64,000 nucleotides of DNA from Novosphingobium sp. B1 (GTDB lineage: Bacteria > Pseudomonadota > Alphaproteobacteria > Sphingomonadales > Sphingomonadaceae): positions 186,001-250,000 of the forward strand of contig NZ_FWXL01000006.1 of assembly GCF_900176395.1 (NCBI RefSeq). Reading direction: 5' to 3'. This document shows positions 43,969-55,894 of this stretch, piece after piece (position 1 is the first letter of the stretch; the number at the start of each line of letters is the position of its first letter). The notes under the pieces were generated by a model. The model searched no databases. It worked only from the letters and a program-made list of their open reading frames with translations, and was not told the DNA's origin. Position numbers and translations under genes: made by a program.

Positions 43969-46492
43969 GGTTCACCAGACGGTCAGGCACGACGATCACC
44001 TTCTTTACTTCCGCCCCTTCGAGCGCACGCTGCACTTTCTCGGAGGCGAGGGCAAGGCGCTCGAGCTCTTCCTTGGGCGTGCCCTTGGCAACGGTCAGCG
44101 TATCGCGGAGCTTGCCCTTGACCTGCACGGCCACGGTAACCTCGTCATCGACGAGCAGGGCCGGATCGACTTCGGGCCATGCCGCATCGGCGACAAGTTC
44201 GGTGCCGAAGCGTGTGTGCGCTTCTTCGGCAAGATGCGGCATCATCGGCGCAACCAGCAGCAGAACCTTGCGGATCGCTGCCGAACGGCTTGCCGAAGGT
44301 GCCGCTTTCTCGATCGCGCCAGTCAGCTCGTAGATGCGCGCCACGGCCTTGTTGAAGCCCAGCGTCTCAATGTCCGAAGCAACCAGATCGACGGTCTGGT
44401 GCGCCTTGCGATCAAGCGCTTTGTCCTCGCCAGTCGCAGCAGCATCGTACTGCCCGAACAGACGCCACAGGCGCTGGACGAAGCGGGCACAGCCCTCGAT
44501 CCCGGCTTCGGACCACGGCAGGTCACGCTCGGGCGGGGAGTCCGAAAGCATGAACCAGCGGATCGCGTCAGCGCCGTACTTCGCGACGATCTCGTCCGGG
44601 TCCACCACGTTCTTCTTCGACTTCGACATCTTGATCACGCGGCCGACTTCCACGGCTGCGCCATCGGCCTTCAGCGTGGCGCCATCGCCCGTGCGCTCCA
44701 CCTCGGACGGCGAGAAGAACACCGGCTGGCCGTTCTCGGGGTTCTTGCGCTCGTAAGTCTCGTGCGTAACCATGCCCTGCGTGAACAGGCTGGCGAAGGG
44801 CTCGGTCACCTCGATCTTGCCGATGCGGGCCAGGGCGCGGGTCCAGAAGCGGGCATAGAGCAGGTGCAGGATCGCATGCTCGATCCCGCCGATGTACTGC
44901 TCCACGGGCAGCCAGCGCTTGATCTCTTCGGGATCGAACGGGCGGTCCTCCGGCTGGCTGGCAAAGCGCAGGAAATACCACGAGCTGTCGACAAAGGTAT
45001 CGAGCGTGTCGGTCTCGCGCCGGGCCGCATGGCCGCATTGCGGGCAGTCGACGTGCTTCCACGTCGGGTGCCGGTCCAGCGGATTGCCGGGCACATCGAA
45101 TGTCACATCCTCGGGCAGCTTCACCGGCAACTGCTTCTTGGGCACCGGCACCACGCCGCAGACCTCGCAGTGCACGAACGGGATCGGCGTGCCCCAATAG
45201 CGCTGGCGCGAAACGCCCCAGTCGCGCAGGCGCCACACGGTCTTGCCTTCACCCCAGCCTTCGCTCTGCGCGCGGCCGATCACCGCGGCCTTGGCGTCGG
45301 CCACGCTCATGCCGTTGAGGAAATCGCTGTTCACCAGCACGCCGTCACCGGCTTCGGCCTCGCCCGCAAAGGGCTTGTCCGCATCTGCCGGATCAGCGGC
45401 GACAACGCGCAGGATCGGCAGGGCGTACTTGGTCGCAAAGTCGAAGTCGCGCTGGTCATGCCCGGGCACGGCCATGATCGCGCCCGTGCCATATTCCATC
45501 AGCACGAAGTTGGCGATGTAGACCGGCAGGTCCGCGCCGGTGAACGGGTGCCGTGCTGTGATGCCCGTGTCGAAGCCCAGCTTCTCCGCCGTTTCCAGTT
45601 CGGCTGCAGTGGTGCCGCCCTTCTTGCACAGCGCGATGAAGTCCTGCGCCTCGGCCGAGTTCGCGGCAACCGCTTGCGCGACAGGATGGTCGGCGGCCAC
45701 GGCAACGAAGCTCGCGCCGAAGATCGTGTCCGGGCGGGTGGTATATACCGCGAGGCTTTCCCCGCTCGAAAGCGCGAACGAGAACTGCAGGCCCTGGCTC
45801 TTGCCGATCCAGTTCTCCTGCATCGTGCGGACCTTTTCTGGCCACTTGTCGAGCGTCGAGAGGCCGTCGAGCAGTTCGTCGGCAAAGTCGGTAATCTTGA
45901 GGAACCACTGGTTCAGCTTGCGCTTCTCGACCAGCGCGCCCGAGCGCCAGCCGCGACCATCGATCACCTGCTCGTTGGCCAGCACGGTATGATCGACCGG
46001 GTCCCAGTTGACCGTCGATTCCTTTCGATAGACGAGGCCTGCTGCATAGAGATCGAGAAACAGCGACTGCTCGTGGCCGTAGTATTCGGGCTCGCAGGTC
46101 GCGATCTCGCGGCTCCAGTCGAGCGCGAAGCCAAGGCGCTTCAGCTGCGCCTTCATGTTGGCGATGTTGTCGCGGGTCCAGCCGCCGGGGTGGACGCCCT
46201 TTTCCATCGCAGCGTTTTCCGCCGGCATGCCGAAGGCGTCCCAGCCCATCGGGTGCAGCACCTCGAACCCGCGCATGCGCTTGTAGCGCGCCAGCACGTC
46301 ACCCATCGTGTAGTTGCGCACATGGCCGATGTGGATGCGCCCTGATGGATAGGGGAACATCTCCAGCACGTAGCTGCGCGGCTTGGGGCTGTTGTCGTCT
46401 GCCCGGAACGACTGCTGTTCGTCCCACACACGCTGCCAGCGGGTGTCGGCGATGGAGGGATCGAAGCGTTCTGGCGCAGTATTTTCGGTCAT
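43958..46492 (-). CDS. leuS: Leucyl-tRNA synthetase
   Basis: An 844-residue class I synthetase. HIGH is at 54-57 ([15 protein letters not shown]), the CP1 editing domain is in the middle (residues about 225-420), and the KMSKS loop is near 620 ([14 protein letters not shown]). The C-terminal anticodon-binding and tRNA-arm domains follow. The start [16 protein letters not shown] is preferred; 12 further codons upstream are possible. Second gene of the DUF3576-leuS-lptE-holA operon. Confidence 0.97.
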   Translation of the reverse strand: MTENTAPERFDPSIADTRWQRVWDEQQSFRADDNSPKPRSYVLEMFPYPSGRIHIGHVRNYTMGDVLARYKRMRGFEVLHPMGWDAFGMPAENAAMEKGVHPGGWTRDNIANMKAQLKRLGFALDWSREIATCEPEYYGHEQSLFLDLYAAGLVYRKESTVNWDPVDHTVLANEQVIDGRGWRSGALVEKRKLNQWFLKITDFADELLDGLSTLDKWPEKVRTMQENWIGKSQGLQFSFALSSGESLAVYTTRPDTIFGASFVAVAADHPVAQAVAANSAEAQDFIALCKKGGTTAAELETAEKLGFDTGITARHPFTGADLPVYIANFVLMEYGTGAIMAVPGHDQRDFDFATKYALPILRVVAADPADADKPFAGEAEAGDGVLVNSDFLNGMSVADAKAAVIGRAQSEGWGEGKTVWRLRDWGVSRQRYWGTPIPFVHCEVCGVVPVPKKQLPVKLPEDVTFDVPGNPLDRHPTWKHVDCPQCGHAARRETDTLDTFVDSSWYFLRFASQPEDRPFDPEEIKRWLPVEQYIGGIEHAILHLLYARFWTRALARIGKIEVTEPFASLFTQGMVTHETYERKNPENGQPVFFSPSEVERTGDGATLKADGAAVEVGRVIKMSKSKKNVVDPDEIVAKYGADAIRWFMLSDSPPERDLPWSEAGIEGCARFVQRLWRLFGQYDAAATGEDKALDRKAHQTVDLVASDIETLGFNKAVARIYELTGAIEKAAPSASRSAAIRKVLLLVAPMMPHLAEEAHTRFGTELVADAAWPEVDPALLVDDEVTVAVQVKGKLRDTLTVAKGTPKEELERLALASEKVQRALEGAEVKKVIVVPDRLVNLVA

Positions 46493-46546
46493 GCGCGCTC
46501 CTCTAGGGAGCGCAGCCGACTCGTGCAAGATTCGCCTTGCGGAGAC

Positions 46547-47026
46547 TTAGCCCGCGATGGCTGCGCGGCGAAGGTCGCGGGCCTTGGTCAGGATTATGTC
46601 TTCCAGCTTCTGCACAGTGGCGGCCTGAACCGGGGCATCGACCCACTGGCCGTTCTGCGAGATCTGGCGGCTGGCGGCAACACGCAGCGCATCAGCGCGC
46701 AGGTCCTGGTCGACGATAGACACCGTCACCTTCACGCGCTCGCCCGGGTTCTTGGGGTTGGCGTACCAGTCGGTCACGATCACGCCGCCGTTGCTGTCGG
46801 TCTGCAGCAAGGGCATGAACGAGAGAGCATCGAGCGTGGCGCGCCAGAGGTAGGAATTGACGCCAATCGTGGTGACCTGGCTGGCGGCGAGGTCCGCGCG
46901 CGGGCGCTCCTTCTTGCCGCAGCCGGTGGCGAGGATCGCCATTGCGCCGATGATTGCGCCACGCACCAGGATCCGGGGGGCGATGAACTGGGTGGTGTTG
47001 CGCGCGGTCTTGGCGGTCTTGGTCAC
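46547..47026 (-). CDS. DUF3576 lipoprotein
   Basis: A 159-residue envelope lipoprotein: lipobox LATGC about 37 residues in, then IGVNSYLWRATLDALSFMPL, TDWYANPKNPGERVKV and VKVTVSIVDQDLRADALRV, which mark DUF3576. Found just upstream of leuS in many alphaproteobacteria; function unknown, perhaps outer-membrane assembly like its operon partner lptE. The GTG start at 47026 (VTKTAKTARNTTQ) gives a usual-length signal peptide; the frame is open further upstream without family-like sequence. Confidence 0.88.
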   Translation of the reverse strand: MTKTAKTARNTTQFIAPRILVRGAIIGAMAILATGCGKKERPRADLAASQVTTIGVNSYLWRATLDALSFMPLLQTDSNGGVIVTDWYANPKNPGERVKVTVSIVDQDLRADALRVAASRQISQNGQWVDAPVQAATVQKLEDIILTKARDLRRAAIAG

Positions 47027-47418
47027 TACGAAGCAATCCTTGTTTGCAGCCTTGTTGCCGCAGGTTTTCCCGGCCGTGTACGGCGCATGTTCGAACAGGC
47101 CTCTATCACCCCCGCAAGCCTTGCGGCAAGCGGGATGAACGCAACGCCGTCCCACGCCCCCGCAAAGGCCGCGTTGGCGGTGAACCGGCGCTGAACTGGA
47201 CGGGCAGGGCGGGAGAGTTGTGGACATTGCGCCACACCTGCCAAGGAAGAGTCATCGTGATCGCTCCGCATGAGGCACGGGGCTGGAAACTTTTGGCAGT
47301 CCGCCGTATTGAGAGCGATAACTGTTGCGGGTCTGGAGTCGCTGAGATGGCTCCGCTGCATTTCAGGGACTGGAACGGGGCAGCAAACTGTCCGGGTTGG
47401 GGTAGAAGCAGGTTCAAG
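47027..47418. other. 392-nt gene-free region between divergent units
   Basis: This stretch separates the minus-strand DUF3576 operon from the plus-strand outer-membrane-like gene. It must hold both promoters. Open frames in it have no family resemblance, and a 35-codon frame from ATG 47089 lacks a good ribosome binding site. I could not pick a convincing -35/-10 pair. Confidence 0.5.
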
Positions 47419-48201
47419 ATGGCTGGCAATGGCAACAGGGCAGAGGGACTCGGCAAGATCCGCCGCGGTTTCCGCACGCCCTTGTTCTTCGCCGGTGCGA
47501 TGGCTCTGGGCCTCGTTCTTGCGCCTACGGTCGGTTCGGCTTTCTCCAGCGGCTTTGATTCGGCGCCCGTCAGCCTTGCTGCGCGTGGCGGCATTGGTTC
47601 GTTTACACCGGCTTCGGTTGATGAACGCCTCGCATCGATGATCACCGTCCGCGCGCTGAAGAGCGGGAAGCTGTTCCGCTTCACGCCCGCCGGAACAGAT
47701 ACCCGTCCCGATCGCGCGATCACGGTCGCCGTCCGGGTCGATTCGCAAAGCGCGCGCGCCTTCTCGGTCCGCAGCACCTTTGCCGATGCCTCCAATGCCC
47801 CGGGCGCCTCGGCCGTCCGGATCGCGCCGATGGCCTTCAACCTTGGTATGGCGCGCGGCTATGAAAGCTTCGCCGCAGCCAAGCCGGTGCTGCAGGATAT
47901 CCAGCGGATCGAAATGCCCGATCTTGCCAAGATCAAGTCCAGCGCGCCTGCTTCGGCACCCAGTCGGTTTGCTCCGCGGATCGAAGCTGAGGGTCGTGAT
48001 CAGGCTGCTGGCCGTGCTCCGCGTACTCTGGAAGGCCAAGGCGATTACCAGCTTGAACTGGGCGGTAGCTATCGCCTGACCCGGAATCTCGATGTCACCG
48101 CCGGCGTCCGCTATTCGCCAGAGCGTGATCGTCTCCGTCCGCTTACCGATGGCAAGCAGGACAACCAGGCCGTCTACGTCGGAACCCAGTTCCGCTTCTG
48201 A
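47419..48201 (+). CDS. Outer-membrane-like hypothetical protein
   Basis: A 260-residue protein. An N-terminal membrane or signal segment (FRTPLFFAGAMALGLVLAPT, about 19-38) is followed by a low-complexity Ser/Ala/Arg region, and the C-terminal 60 residues alternate like beta strands (YQLELGGSYRLTRNLDVTAG, then VYVGTQFRF). The terminal Phe is the signal used by the BAM complex. A small outer-membrane barrel or barrel-anchored protein is likely; I do not recognise a named family. The start at 47419 leaves the signal segment near the N-terminus. Confidence 0.65.
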   Translation: MAGNGNRAEGLGKIRRGFRTPLFFAGAMALGLVLAPTVGSAFSSGFDSAPVSLAARGGIGSFTPASVDERLASMITVRALKSGKLFRFTPAGTDTRPDRAITVAVRVDSQSARAFSVRSTFADASNAPGASAVRIAPMAFNLGMARGYESFAAAKPVLQDIQRIEMPDLAKIKSSAPASAPSRFAPRIEAEGRDQAAGRAPRTLEGQGDYQLELGGSYRLTRNLDVTAGVRYSPERDRLRPLTDGKQDNQAVYVGTQFRF

Positions 48202-48238
48202 CCTTTCTGCTCAGGCAACTTGATCACCATTTCGGCGT

Positions 48239-48256
48239 TATTGCTGCGCCGCAATA
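48239..48256. promoter_or_regulatory. TATTGC-N6-GCAATA dyad, possible PhaR-type site
   Basis: A perfect 6-6-6 inverted repeat about 96-113 nt upstream of phaB. Its centre reads CTGC-GCC-GCAA, one base off the CTGC-N3-GCAG type of site that I associate with the PHB regulator PhaR. The match is suggestive only. Confidence 0.3.
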
Positions 48257-48351
48257 TGTTGTTCTTTCGCCGCATTTACGTATTCGGCAACTTGTCGCAT
48301 CTTCGTCATGAACCTACCGTAGCCGCGAGAGGGAACTGCGGGAGGTAATGC

Positions 48352-49074
48352 ATGTCTAGAGTTGCTGTCGTCACTGGTGGAACACGCGGAATCGGCCAGG
48401 CGATCTGTCTCGCGCTCAAGGCACAGGGCCGTACTGTCGTGGCGAACTACGCGGGCAATGAAGAAAAGGCCCGCGCTTTCACGGCCGAAACCGGCATTCC
48501 CGCCTATCGCTTCGACGTTGGTGACCATGATGCCGTGTTGAAGGGGTGCACGACGATCGCGGCGGAAGTGGGTGAAATCGATATCGTCGTGAACAACGCC
48601 GGCGTCACCCGCGATGGCGTGCTCCACAAGATGAGCTTCGATGACTGGAACGAAGTCATGCGCATCAACCTTGGCGGTTGCTTCAACATGGCCAAGGCAA
48701 CCTTCCCTGGCATGCGCGAACGCGGCTGGGGCCGTATCGTCAACATCGGCTCGATCAACGGCCAGGCAGGGCAATACGGCCAGGTCAACTATGCCGCCGC
48801 CAAGTCGGGCATCCATGGCTTCACGAAGGCTCTCGCGCAGGAAGGCGCCAAGTATGGTGTGACGGTCAACGCCATTGCGCCGGGCTACATCGATACCGAC
48901 ATGGTCGCCGCTGTTCCGGCACCGGTGCTGGAAAAGATCGTCGCCAAGATCCCGGTCGGCCGCCTTGGCCACGCCGAGGAAATCGCTCGCGGCGTTGCTT
49001 TCCTGACCGCCGACGAAGGTGGATTCGTCACCGGTTCGACGATGTCGCTGAATGGCGGTCAGCACATGTACTGA
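48352..49074 (+). CDS. phaB: Acetoacetyl-CoA reductase
   Basis: A 240-residue short-chain dehydrogenase of the PhaB group. VTGGTRGIGQAI binds NADPH, the catalytic serine is in IVNIGSINGQAGQ, and YAAAKSGIHGFTKALAQE carries the Tyr-Lys pair. INGQAGQYGQVNYAAAKSG is diagnostic of PhaB over FabG. It makes (R)-3-hydroxybutyryl-CoA for polyhydroxybutyrate. The thiolase and synthase genes are elsewhere. The etf and CoA-transferase genes in the same 13 kb also handle C4 acyl-CoA chemistry. Confidence 0.93.
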   Translation: MSRVAVVTGGTRGIGQAICLALKAQGRTVVANYAGNEEKARAFTAETGIPAYRFDVGDHDAVLKGCTTIAAEVGEIDIVVNNAGVTRDGVLHKMSFDDWNEVMRINLGGCFNMAKATFPGMRERGWGRIVNIGSINGQAGQYGQVNYAAAKSGIHGFTKALAQEGAKYGVTVNAIAPGYIDTDMVAAVPAPVLEKIVAKIPVGRLGHAEEIARGVAFLTADEGGFVTGSTMSLNGGQHMY

Positions 49075-49195
49075 CAACGGCTGCACCGCGCTTGGCCCTG
49101 GCAGGCGCGGTGCAGCGTCGGTCATCGGCATCTGCCACGCATCTGGAGCGTTCCGGATATTGCCGACCGCCGACAATGAATCGTATCGCGAATAA

Positions 49196-49453
49196 ATGGC
49201 GTCCATCTATCATCCGCCGGTCAAGCGCTCGGTCGAGATCGCCGGGCACAAGACCTCGATCAGCCTGGAGCCGTTGTTCTGGGACATGCTGCGCGAAGCG
49301 GCCTTGCGTGAGGGTGTTCCGCTCAACGCCCTAGTCGCGCGGATCGATGTCGAGCGCATGGGCAGCAGCAATCCGCCGGGGCTGGCAGGTGCATTACGCT
49401 TGTGGCTGGTTGCGCGCGGCGCTCAGGATGCGGAAGGGGCAGGCGCGGGCTGA
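49196..49453 (+). CDS. Ribbon-helix-helix domain protein (RHH_4 type)
   Basis: An 85-residue protein: YHPPVKRSVEIAGHKTSISL forms the beta-strand, then EPLFWDMLREAALREGVPL and a second helix, matching the RHH_4 family. Such proteins are annotated as DNA-binding (Arc/MetJ fold) but none is well characterised. The last 31 nt overlap the end of a convergent small lipoprotein gene. No toxin partner is obvious. Confidence 0.8.
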   Translation: MASIYHPPVKRSVEIAGHKTSISLEPLFWDMLREAALREGVPLNALVARIDVERMGSSNPPGLAGALRLWLVARGAQDAEGAGAG

Positions 49454-49641
49454 GCTGGCGCCGCTGCTTCGGGCAGGTCCGGCAATGGCCGCTTGTCGAG
49501 TATCTCAGCCGCAGCATCGAGCGCGGCGGCTTCATCCTTCGATACGCCGCCGGGCTTTTCTTCTTCTTTCGGACCACATGCCGAAATCGCCGCCGAAGCG
49601 ACGATTCCGAACATGGTCTTGCGCAGCAGCGAAGCTGGCAT
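49423..49641 (-). CDS. Small hypothetical lipoprotein
   Basis: A 72-residue protein with lipobox AISAC (C22) after a short hydrophobic segment, then a charged helix and a proline/alanine tail. No family recognised. It follows a second small lipoprotein gene on the same strand by 20 nt and overlaps the RHH gene tail-to-tail by 31 nt. Its signal sequence supports it being real. Confidence 0.65.
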   Translation of the reverse strand: MPASLLRKTMFGIVASAAISACGPKEEEKPGGVSKDEAAALDAAAEILDKRPLPDLPEAAAPAQPAPAPSAS

Positions 49642-49661
49642 GGGGCAGGAGCCAGCGGCGC

Positions 49662-49958
49662 TTATTGCGCGGGCTGCTCTTCGCCTTCCTCGGCGTTTGC
49701 TGCCTGTGCAGCAGCAGCCACGGCGGCGGCATTGTTGGCTGCATCGCGCACGGGGTCGACCTGGGCGTCGGCAGCAGCCGAAGCTTCGGTTGCCGGCAGC
49801 GGCGCAGCCTCGGCCGAAGGCTCAGCCATCGGAAGTTCGTCTGCCGGCATTTCGACCGTGTCTTCGCTTGCAGCTTCCGATGCATCATCGGAACGGCCGC
49901 AGGCCGACAGGCCCAAGGCTGCTGCGGCGACGATTGCGAGGCTTGCGTACTTCTTCAT
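49662..49958 (-). CDS. Small acidic hypothetical lipoprotein
   Basis: A 98-residue protein with an entericidin-like start (MKKYASLAIVAAAALGLSAC, lipobox LSAC, C20). The mature part is acidic, built of Asp/Glu/Ala/Pro (many EAAS- and PAAE-type units) with a helical alanine stretch near the end, and is probably disordered. AGAGAG precedes the ATG. Two such tiny lipoproteins in a row suggest an envelope role; nothing more can be said. Confidence 0.7.
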   Translation of the reverse strand: MKKYASLAIVAAAALGLSACGRSDDASEAASEDTVEMPADELPMAEPSAEAAPLPATEASAAADAQVDPVRDAANNAAAVAAAAQAANAEEGEEQPAQ

Positions 49959-50090
49959 CGGATATCTCTCTTTAACCCGGTTCATCTGAAGCGCCCGATG
50001 GTGGCAGGCGCGGGCGTCTCGTCGGGTGGTTCTATCGGGCGCCCGATGGCAACGCAAACCTTCGTTGCGTCTGCTCGCCTCCAACTCTAA

Positions 50091-50122
50091 CAATTGATAT
50101 AAGGCTCCTGTTATATCAATTG
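50091..50122. promoter_or_regulatory. Perfect 12-8-12 inverted repeat, operator of the methionine operon
   Basis: CAATTGATATAA, 8 nt, TTATATCAATTG: all 24 paired bases match. It ends 22 nt before the ArsR-methyltransferase ATG and covers the likely promoter. ArsR-family dimers bind such long AT-rich dyads, so autoregulation of the arsR-metF-metH operon in response to SAM or SAH is the natural reading. Confidence 0.7.
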
Positions 50123-50127
50123 ACACG

Positions 50128-50145
50128 TATAAAGGTTTCTTTATA
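50128..50145 (+). promoter_or_regulatory. Start-site hairpin TATAAAG-GTTT-CTTTATA
   Basis: A perfect 7-4-7 inverted repeat that contains AAAGG, the best ribosome binding site, and ends on the A of the ATG at 50145. As RNA it would be a weak A/U stem over the start site; as DNA it could be a second operator. Confidence 0.4.
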
Positions 50146-51179
50146 TGGCTTCCCGCATGGCAATTCACGACGCTATCCGTGCGCTTGACGACCCTACGCG
50201 CCTGCGCATTCTGCGCCTCCTCGCCAGCATGGAGCTGGCCGTGGGTGAAGTCGCGCAAGTTCTTGGTCAAAGCCAGCCGCGTGTTTCGCGCCACATAAAG
50301 ATCCTGTGCGATTCGGGTTTGGCAGAGCGTCGCAAGGAGGGCGCCTGGGTTTTCCTGCGTAGTTCCATCTCGGAAAGTTCCGCCAGCCCGCTTGCCGCTG
50401 CGATCGCCCGCTTGCTCACAATCGCTGAGCAGGAAGACACGGCCTTCGGTCGTCGCTGCGCCGAAGACCGCCAGCACCTCGATGCGATCAGGTCCTCGCG
50501 CGAATCCCACGCTCTCGACTGGTTCTCGCGTCATGCCGAGGAGTGGGACGAACTGCGTTCCCTCCACATCGAGGATGGCCCGGTCGAAGCCGCCCTGACC
50601 GAGATGCTGCTCGATCTTGCAGGCGGCGCAGGGGCATCCCAAACGAAATTGGGCCGAATGCTCGATGTCGGCACCGGCACCGGCCGGATTGCCGAACTGC
50701 TGGCGCCCCATGCCGCCCACGTTGTCGCGTTCGACAAGAGCCCCGACATGCTGCGCATCGCCCGCGCCAGGCTGCAGCACTTGCGCGCCGACAGCGTCGA
50801 GCTGGTGCAGGGCGATTTCGCGCAGATCCCGTTTGCCGCGCGCAGCTTCGACACCGTGCTGTTCCATCAGGTCCTGCACTATGCCCAGGCGCCCGAAGCC
50901 GTGCTGGCCGGCGCCGCCCGCGTAACCGCGCCGGGCGGCCGCATCGCCATCGTCGACTTCGCCGCGCATGATCGCGAGGATCTGCGCCAGACCCACGCCC
51001 ACGCCCGCCTCGGCTTCTCGGACAGCCAGATCAAGGCGATGCTGCTCGATGCCGGGTTCGTCCCCCACGAAACCCGTGCGCTCCCAGGCCACGAACTCGT
51101 CGTCAAGCTGTGGACCGGTACCCGCCGGGAAGACAGCGTGGCGCACCTAGAACCGCGGCAAAGCCGGAAAGTCCCATGA
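50145..51179 (+). CDS. ArsR-type regulator fused to a SAM-dependent methyltransferase
   Basis: A 344-residue fusion. Residues about 5-85 form an ArsR winged helix (LDDPTRLRILRLLASMELAV, then SQPRVSRHIKILCDSGL). No cysteine or histidine metal site is evident in it. Residues about 150-330 form a class I methyltransferase with the SAM loop MLDVGTGTGRIAELL and a Fkh-like FHQVLHYA segment. It heads the metF-metH1-metH2 operon (ATGA overlap with metF), so I infer a SAM- or SAH-sensing repressor akin to the SahR group, the methyltransferase fold serving as ligand sensor. A second start exists at 50157. Confidence 0.88.
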   Translation: MASRMAIHDAIRALDDPTRLRILRLLASMELAVGEVAQVLGQSQPRVSRHIKILCDSGLAERRKEGAWVFLRSSISESSASPLAAAIARLLTIAEQEDTAFGRRCAEDRQHLDAIRSSRESHALDWFSRHAEEWDELRSLHIEDGPVEAALTEMLLDLAGGAGASQTKLGRMLDVGTGTGRIAELLAPHAAHVVAFDKSPDMLRIARARLQHLRADSVELVQGDFAQIPFAARSFDTVLFHQVLHYAQAPEAVLAGAARVTAPGGRIAIVDFAAHDREDLRQTHAHARLGFSDSQIKAMLLDAGFVPHETRALPGHELVVKLWTGTRREDSVAHLEPRQSRKVP

Positions 51180-52117
51180 ACGCCAGTTACGACCAGTTAC
51201 GCGAAGCCCGCACCGCGCTCGATACCCCGCTGTTTGCCGGGCTCCCGGGCGACATCGATGTTTCGTTCGAATTCTTCCCGCCGAAGACCGACGCGCTGAT
51301 GGCGCAGCTTTGGGACGTGGTCGAAACGCTGGGGCCGCTGCAGCCGAAGTTCGTCTCGGTCACCTACGGCGCGGGCGGCTCCACGCGTGACCGCACCCAC
51401 GGGACCGTCGCGCGCATTATCAAGGAAGCCAAGCTTCCCGCCGCCGCGCACCTGACCTGCGTCAATGCCACCAAGGCCGAAATCCGCGAAGTTGCCGAAA
51501 GCTACTGGGAAGCAGGTGTGCGCCACATCGTCGCCCTGCGTGGTGACATGGGCGCTCCTGGCGTGCCTTTCACCCCGCACCCCGAAGGCTACGCCAACGC
51601 CGCTGAACTCGTCGCTGGCCTGAAGCAGATCGCACCGTTCGAAATCTCGGTCGCGGCTTATCCTGAATCCCATCCGGATTCGCCAAGCAGCCAAGCCGAC
51701 ATCGACAACCTCAAGCGCAAGCTCGATGCTGGCGCCACCCGCGCGATCAGCCAGTTCTTCTTCGAACCCGAAACCTTCTTTCGCTTCCGCGACAAGCTGG
51801 CCGCTGCCGGCATCGATGCACCGGTGCTTCCCGGCATCCTTCCCGTCTCGAACGTTGCCCAGACTCGCAAGTTTGCCGCGGCCTGTGGTGCCGCTATTCC
51901 GGCTTGGATGGACGGCCTGTTCGAAGGGCTCGACACCCACCCAGCCTCGCGCCAGCTCGTCGCCGCGACCATCGCCGCCGAGTTCTGCCGCCGTCTCTAT
52001 GCCGGCGGCGTGCGCGATTTCCATTTCTACACCCTCAACCGCGCCGAACTGTCCTACGCGATCTGCCACTTGCTTGGCCTTCGCCCCAAGGCTCCGGCGC
52101 TGGAGAAAGCCGCGTGA
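51176..52117 (+). CDS. metF: 5,10-methylenetetrahydrofolate reductase
   Basis: A 313-residue FAD enzyme that makes 5-methyl-THF for methionine synthase. SFEFFPPKT opens the barrel, followed by VSVTYGAGGSTRDRT and HLTCVNATKAE, then HIVALRGDMG. The substrate-binding part has ISQFFFEPETFFRFRDK. It is coupled on both sides: ATGA with the regulator and GTGA with metH1. Confidence 0.96.
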   Translation: MNASYDQLREARTALDTPLFAGLPGDIDVSFEFFPPKTDALMAQLWDVVETLGPLQPKFVSVTYGAGGSTRDRTHGTVARIIKEAKLPAAAHLTCVNATKAEIREVAESYWEAGVRHIVALRGDMGAPGVPFTPHPEGYANAAELVAGLKQIAPFEISVAAYPESHPDSPSSQADIDNLKRKLDAGATRAISQFFFEPETFFRFRDKLAAAGIDAPVLPGILPVSNVAQTRKFAAACGAAIPAWMDGLFEGLDTHPASRQLVAATIAAEFCRRLYAGGVRDFHFYTLNRAELSYAICHLLGLRPKAPALEKAA

Positions 52118-53175
52118 CCCTGATTCCCTCAACCGCCCGCACCGCCTTCCTTGAACAGGCCGCGCAGCGCATTCTCATTACCGATGGCGCGTTCGGCACC
52201 GAGATCCAGAACTTCAAGTTGTCCGAAGCGGACTATGCCGGCACGCTCGGCTTGGCGAAGGACCAGAAGGGCAACAACGACATCCTCGCGCTGACGAAGC
52301 CCGAAGTGCCGGAATCGATCCACCGCGCCTATTTCAAGGCCGGGGCCGACATTGCCGAAACCAACACTTTCAGCGCCAACCGCATCAGCCAGGCCGATTA
52401 CGCTGCCGAACATCTGGTCCGCGAAATCAACGTCGAAAGCGCCAGGCTCGCGCGCCGCGTGGCCGATGAATTCACGGCAAAAGATGGCCGCCCCCGCTTT
52501 GTCGCAGGGGCGATCGGCCCGACGAACAAGACGCTCTCGCTCAGCCCGGACGTCAACGATCCCGGCTTCCGCGAGATCGACTGGGACCACCTCGTCGACG
52601 TTTACGCCGAACAGGTGCACGCCCTTGTCGAAGGCGGCGCGGACTTCATCCTGATCGAGACGGTGTTCGATACGCTCAACGCGAAGGCCGGTGTCATGTC
52701 CGTCCGCAAGGTCGAGAAGGAGCTGGGCCGCGAGATCCCGATCATGATGTCCATGACCCTGACCGACCTGTCGGGCCGCAACCTCTCGGGCCACACGGTC
52801 GAAGCGTTCTGGTATGCGATCCGCCATGCCAAGCCGCTCACCATCGGCCTGAACTGCTCGTTCGGCGCCACCCAGCTGCGCCCGCACGTCAAGACGCTCT
52901 CCGAGATCTCGGACACGCTGATCATGGTCTATCCCAATGCAGGCCTGCCCAACGAACTCGGTGAATATGACGAGATGCCGCAGACCACCGCCGGTCTTGT
53001 CAAGGAATGGGCCGACCACGGTCAGGTCAACGTGCTCGGCGGCTGTTGCGGCTCCACGCCAGCCCACATTGCCGCGATGGCAAAGGCGGTGAAGGCGCTG
53101 CCTCCGCGCAAGGTGGCCGTGCCCGCCACCGTCACCCGCCTCGCCGGGCTTGAACCTTTTGTAATGGCTGCCTGA
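52114..53175 (+). CDS. metH: Methionine synthase, homocysteine-binding part (split MetH)
   Basis: A 353-residue protein holding only the first module of cobalamin-dependent methionine synthase, the homocysteine S-methyltransferase barrel. Zinc ligands C248 (GLNCSFGA), C311 and C312 (LGGCCGS) are complete. The GTG start overlaps the metF stop. The other modules are encoded 5 nt downstream, so the two chains should assemble. Splitting at this boundary is seen in sphingomonads and some other alphaproteobacteria. Confidence 0.95.
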   Translation: MTLIPSTARTAFLEQAAQRILITDGAFGTEIQNFKLSEADYAGTLGLAKDQKGNNDILALTKPEVPESIHRAYFKAGADIAETNTFSANRISQADYAAEHLVREINVESARLARRVADEFTAKDGRPRFVAGAIGPTNKTLSLSPDVNDPGFREIDWDHLVDVYAEQVHALVEGGADFILIETVFDTLNAKAGVMSVRKVEKELGREIPIMMSMTLTDLSGRNLSGHTVEAFWYAIRHAKPLTIGLNCSFGATQLRPHVKTLSEISDTLIMVYPNAGLPNELGEYDEMPQTTAGLVKEWADHGQVNVLGGCCGSTPAHIAAMAKAVKALPPRKVAVPATVTRLAGLEPFVMAA

Positions 53176-53180
53176 TTTCC

Positions 53181-55832
<2,652 letters not shown>

Positions 55833-55850
55833 GGCCAAACCTCCTCAAAA

Positions 55851-55886
55851 CCCTCGTCATTGCCGCCTGCGCGGGAATGACGAGGG
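55851..55886. repeat. REP-like palindrome CCCTCGTCATT
   Basis: CCCTCGTCATT (55851-55861) pairs with AATGACGAGGG (55876-55886). It is the CGTCATT-core type of extragenic palindrome, here with a GC-rich centre. It lies 18 nt past the metH2 stop and 8 nt from the end of the convergent small-protein gene, and likely also ends transcription. Compare the element at 22203-22243. Confidence 0.55.
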
Positions 55887-55894
55887 CCGGGGGG

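Noticed and set aside
44216-46345. A 709-codon open frame on the plus strand
   Set aside because: It mirrors leuS, which has intact HIGH and KMSKS motifs. The frame has low complexity and no family-like sequence.
47089-47196. A 35-codon frame starting MFEQASITPASLAASG
   Set aside because: No clear ribosome binding site and no homologue known to me; it lies in the shared promoter gap. A leader peptide cannot be excluded.
49196-49641. A toxin-antitoxin pair formed by the RHH protein and the 72-residue protein
   Set aside because: The second gene is convergent, has a lipobox and no toxin fold; classic pairs are co-oriented and coupled.
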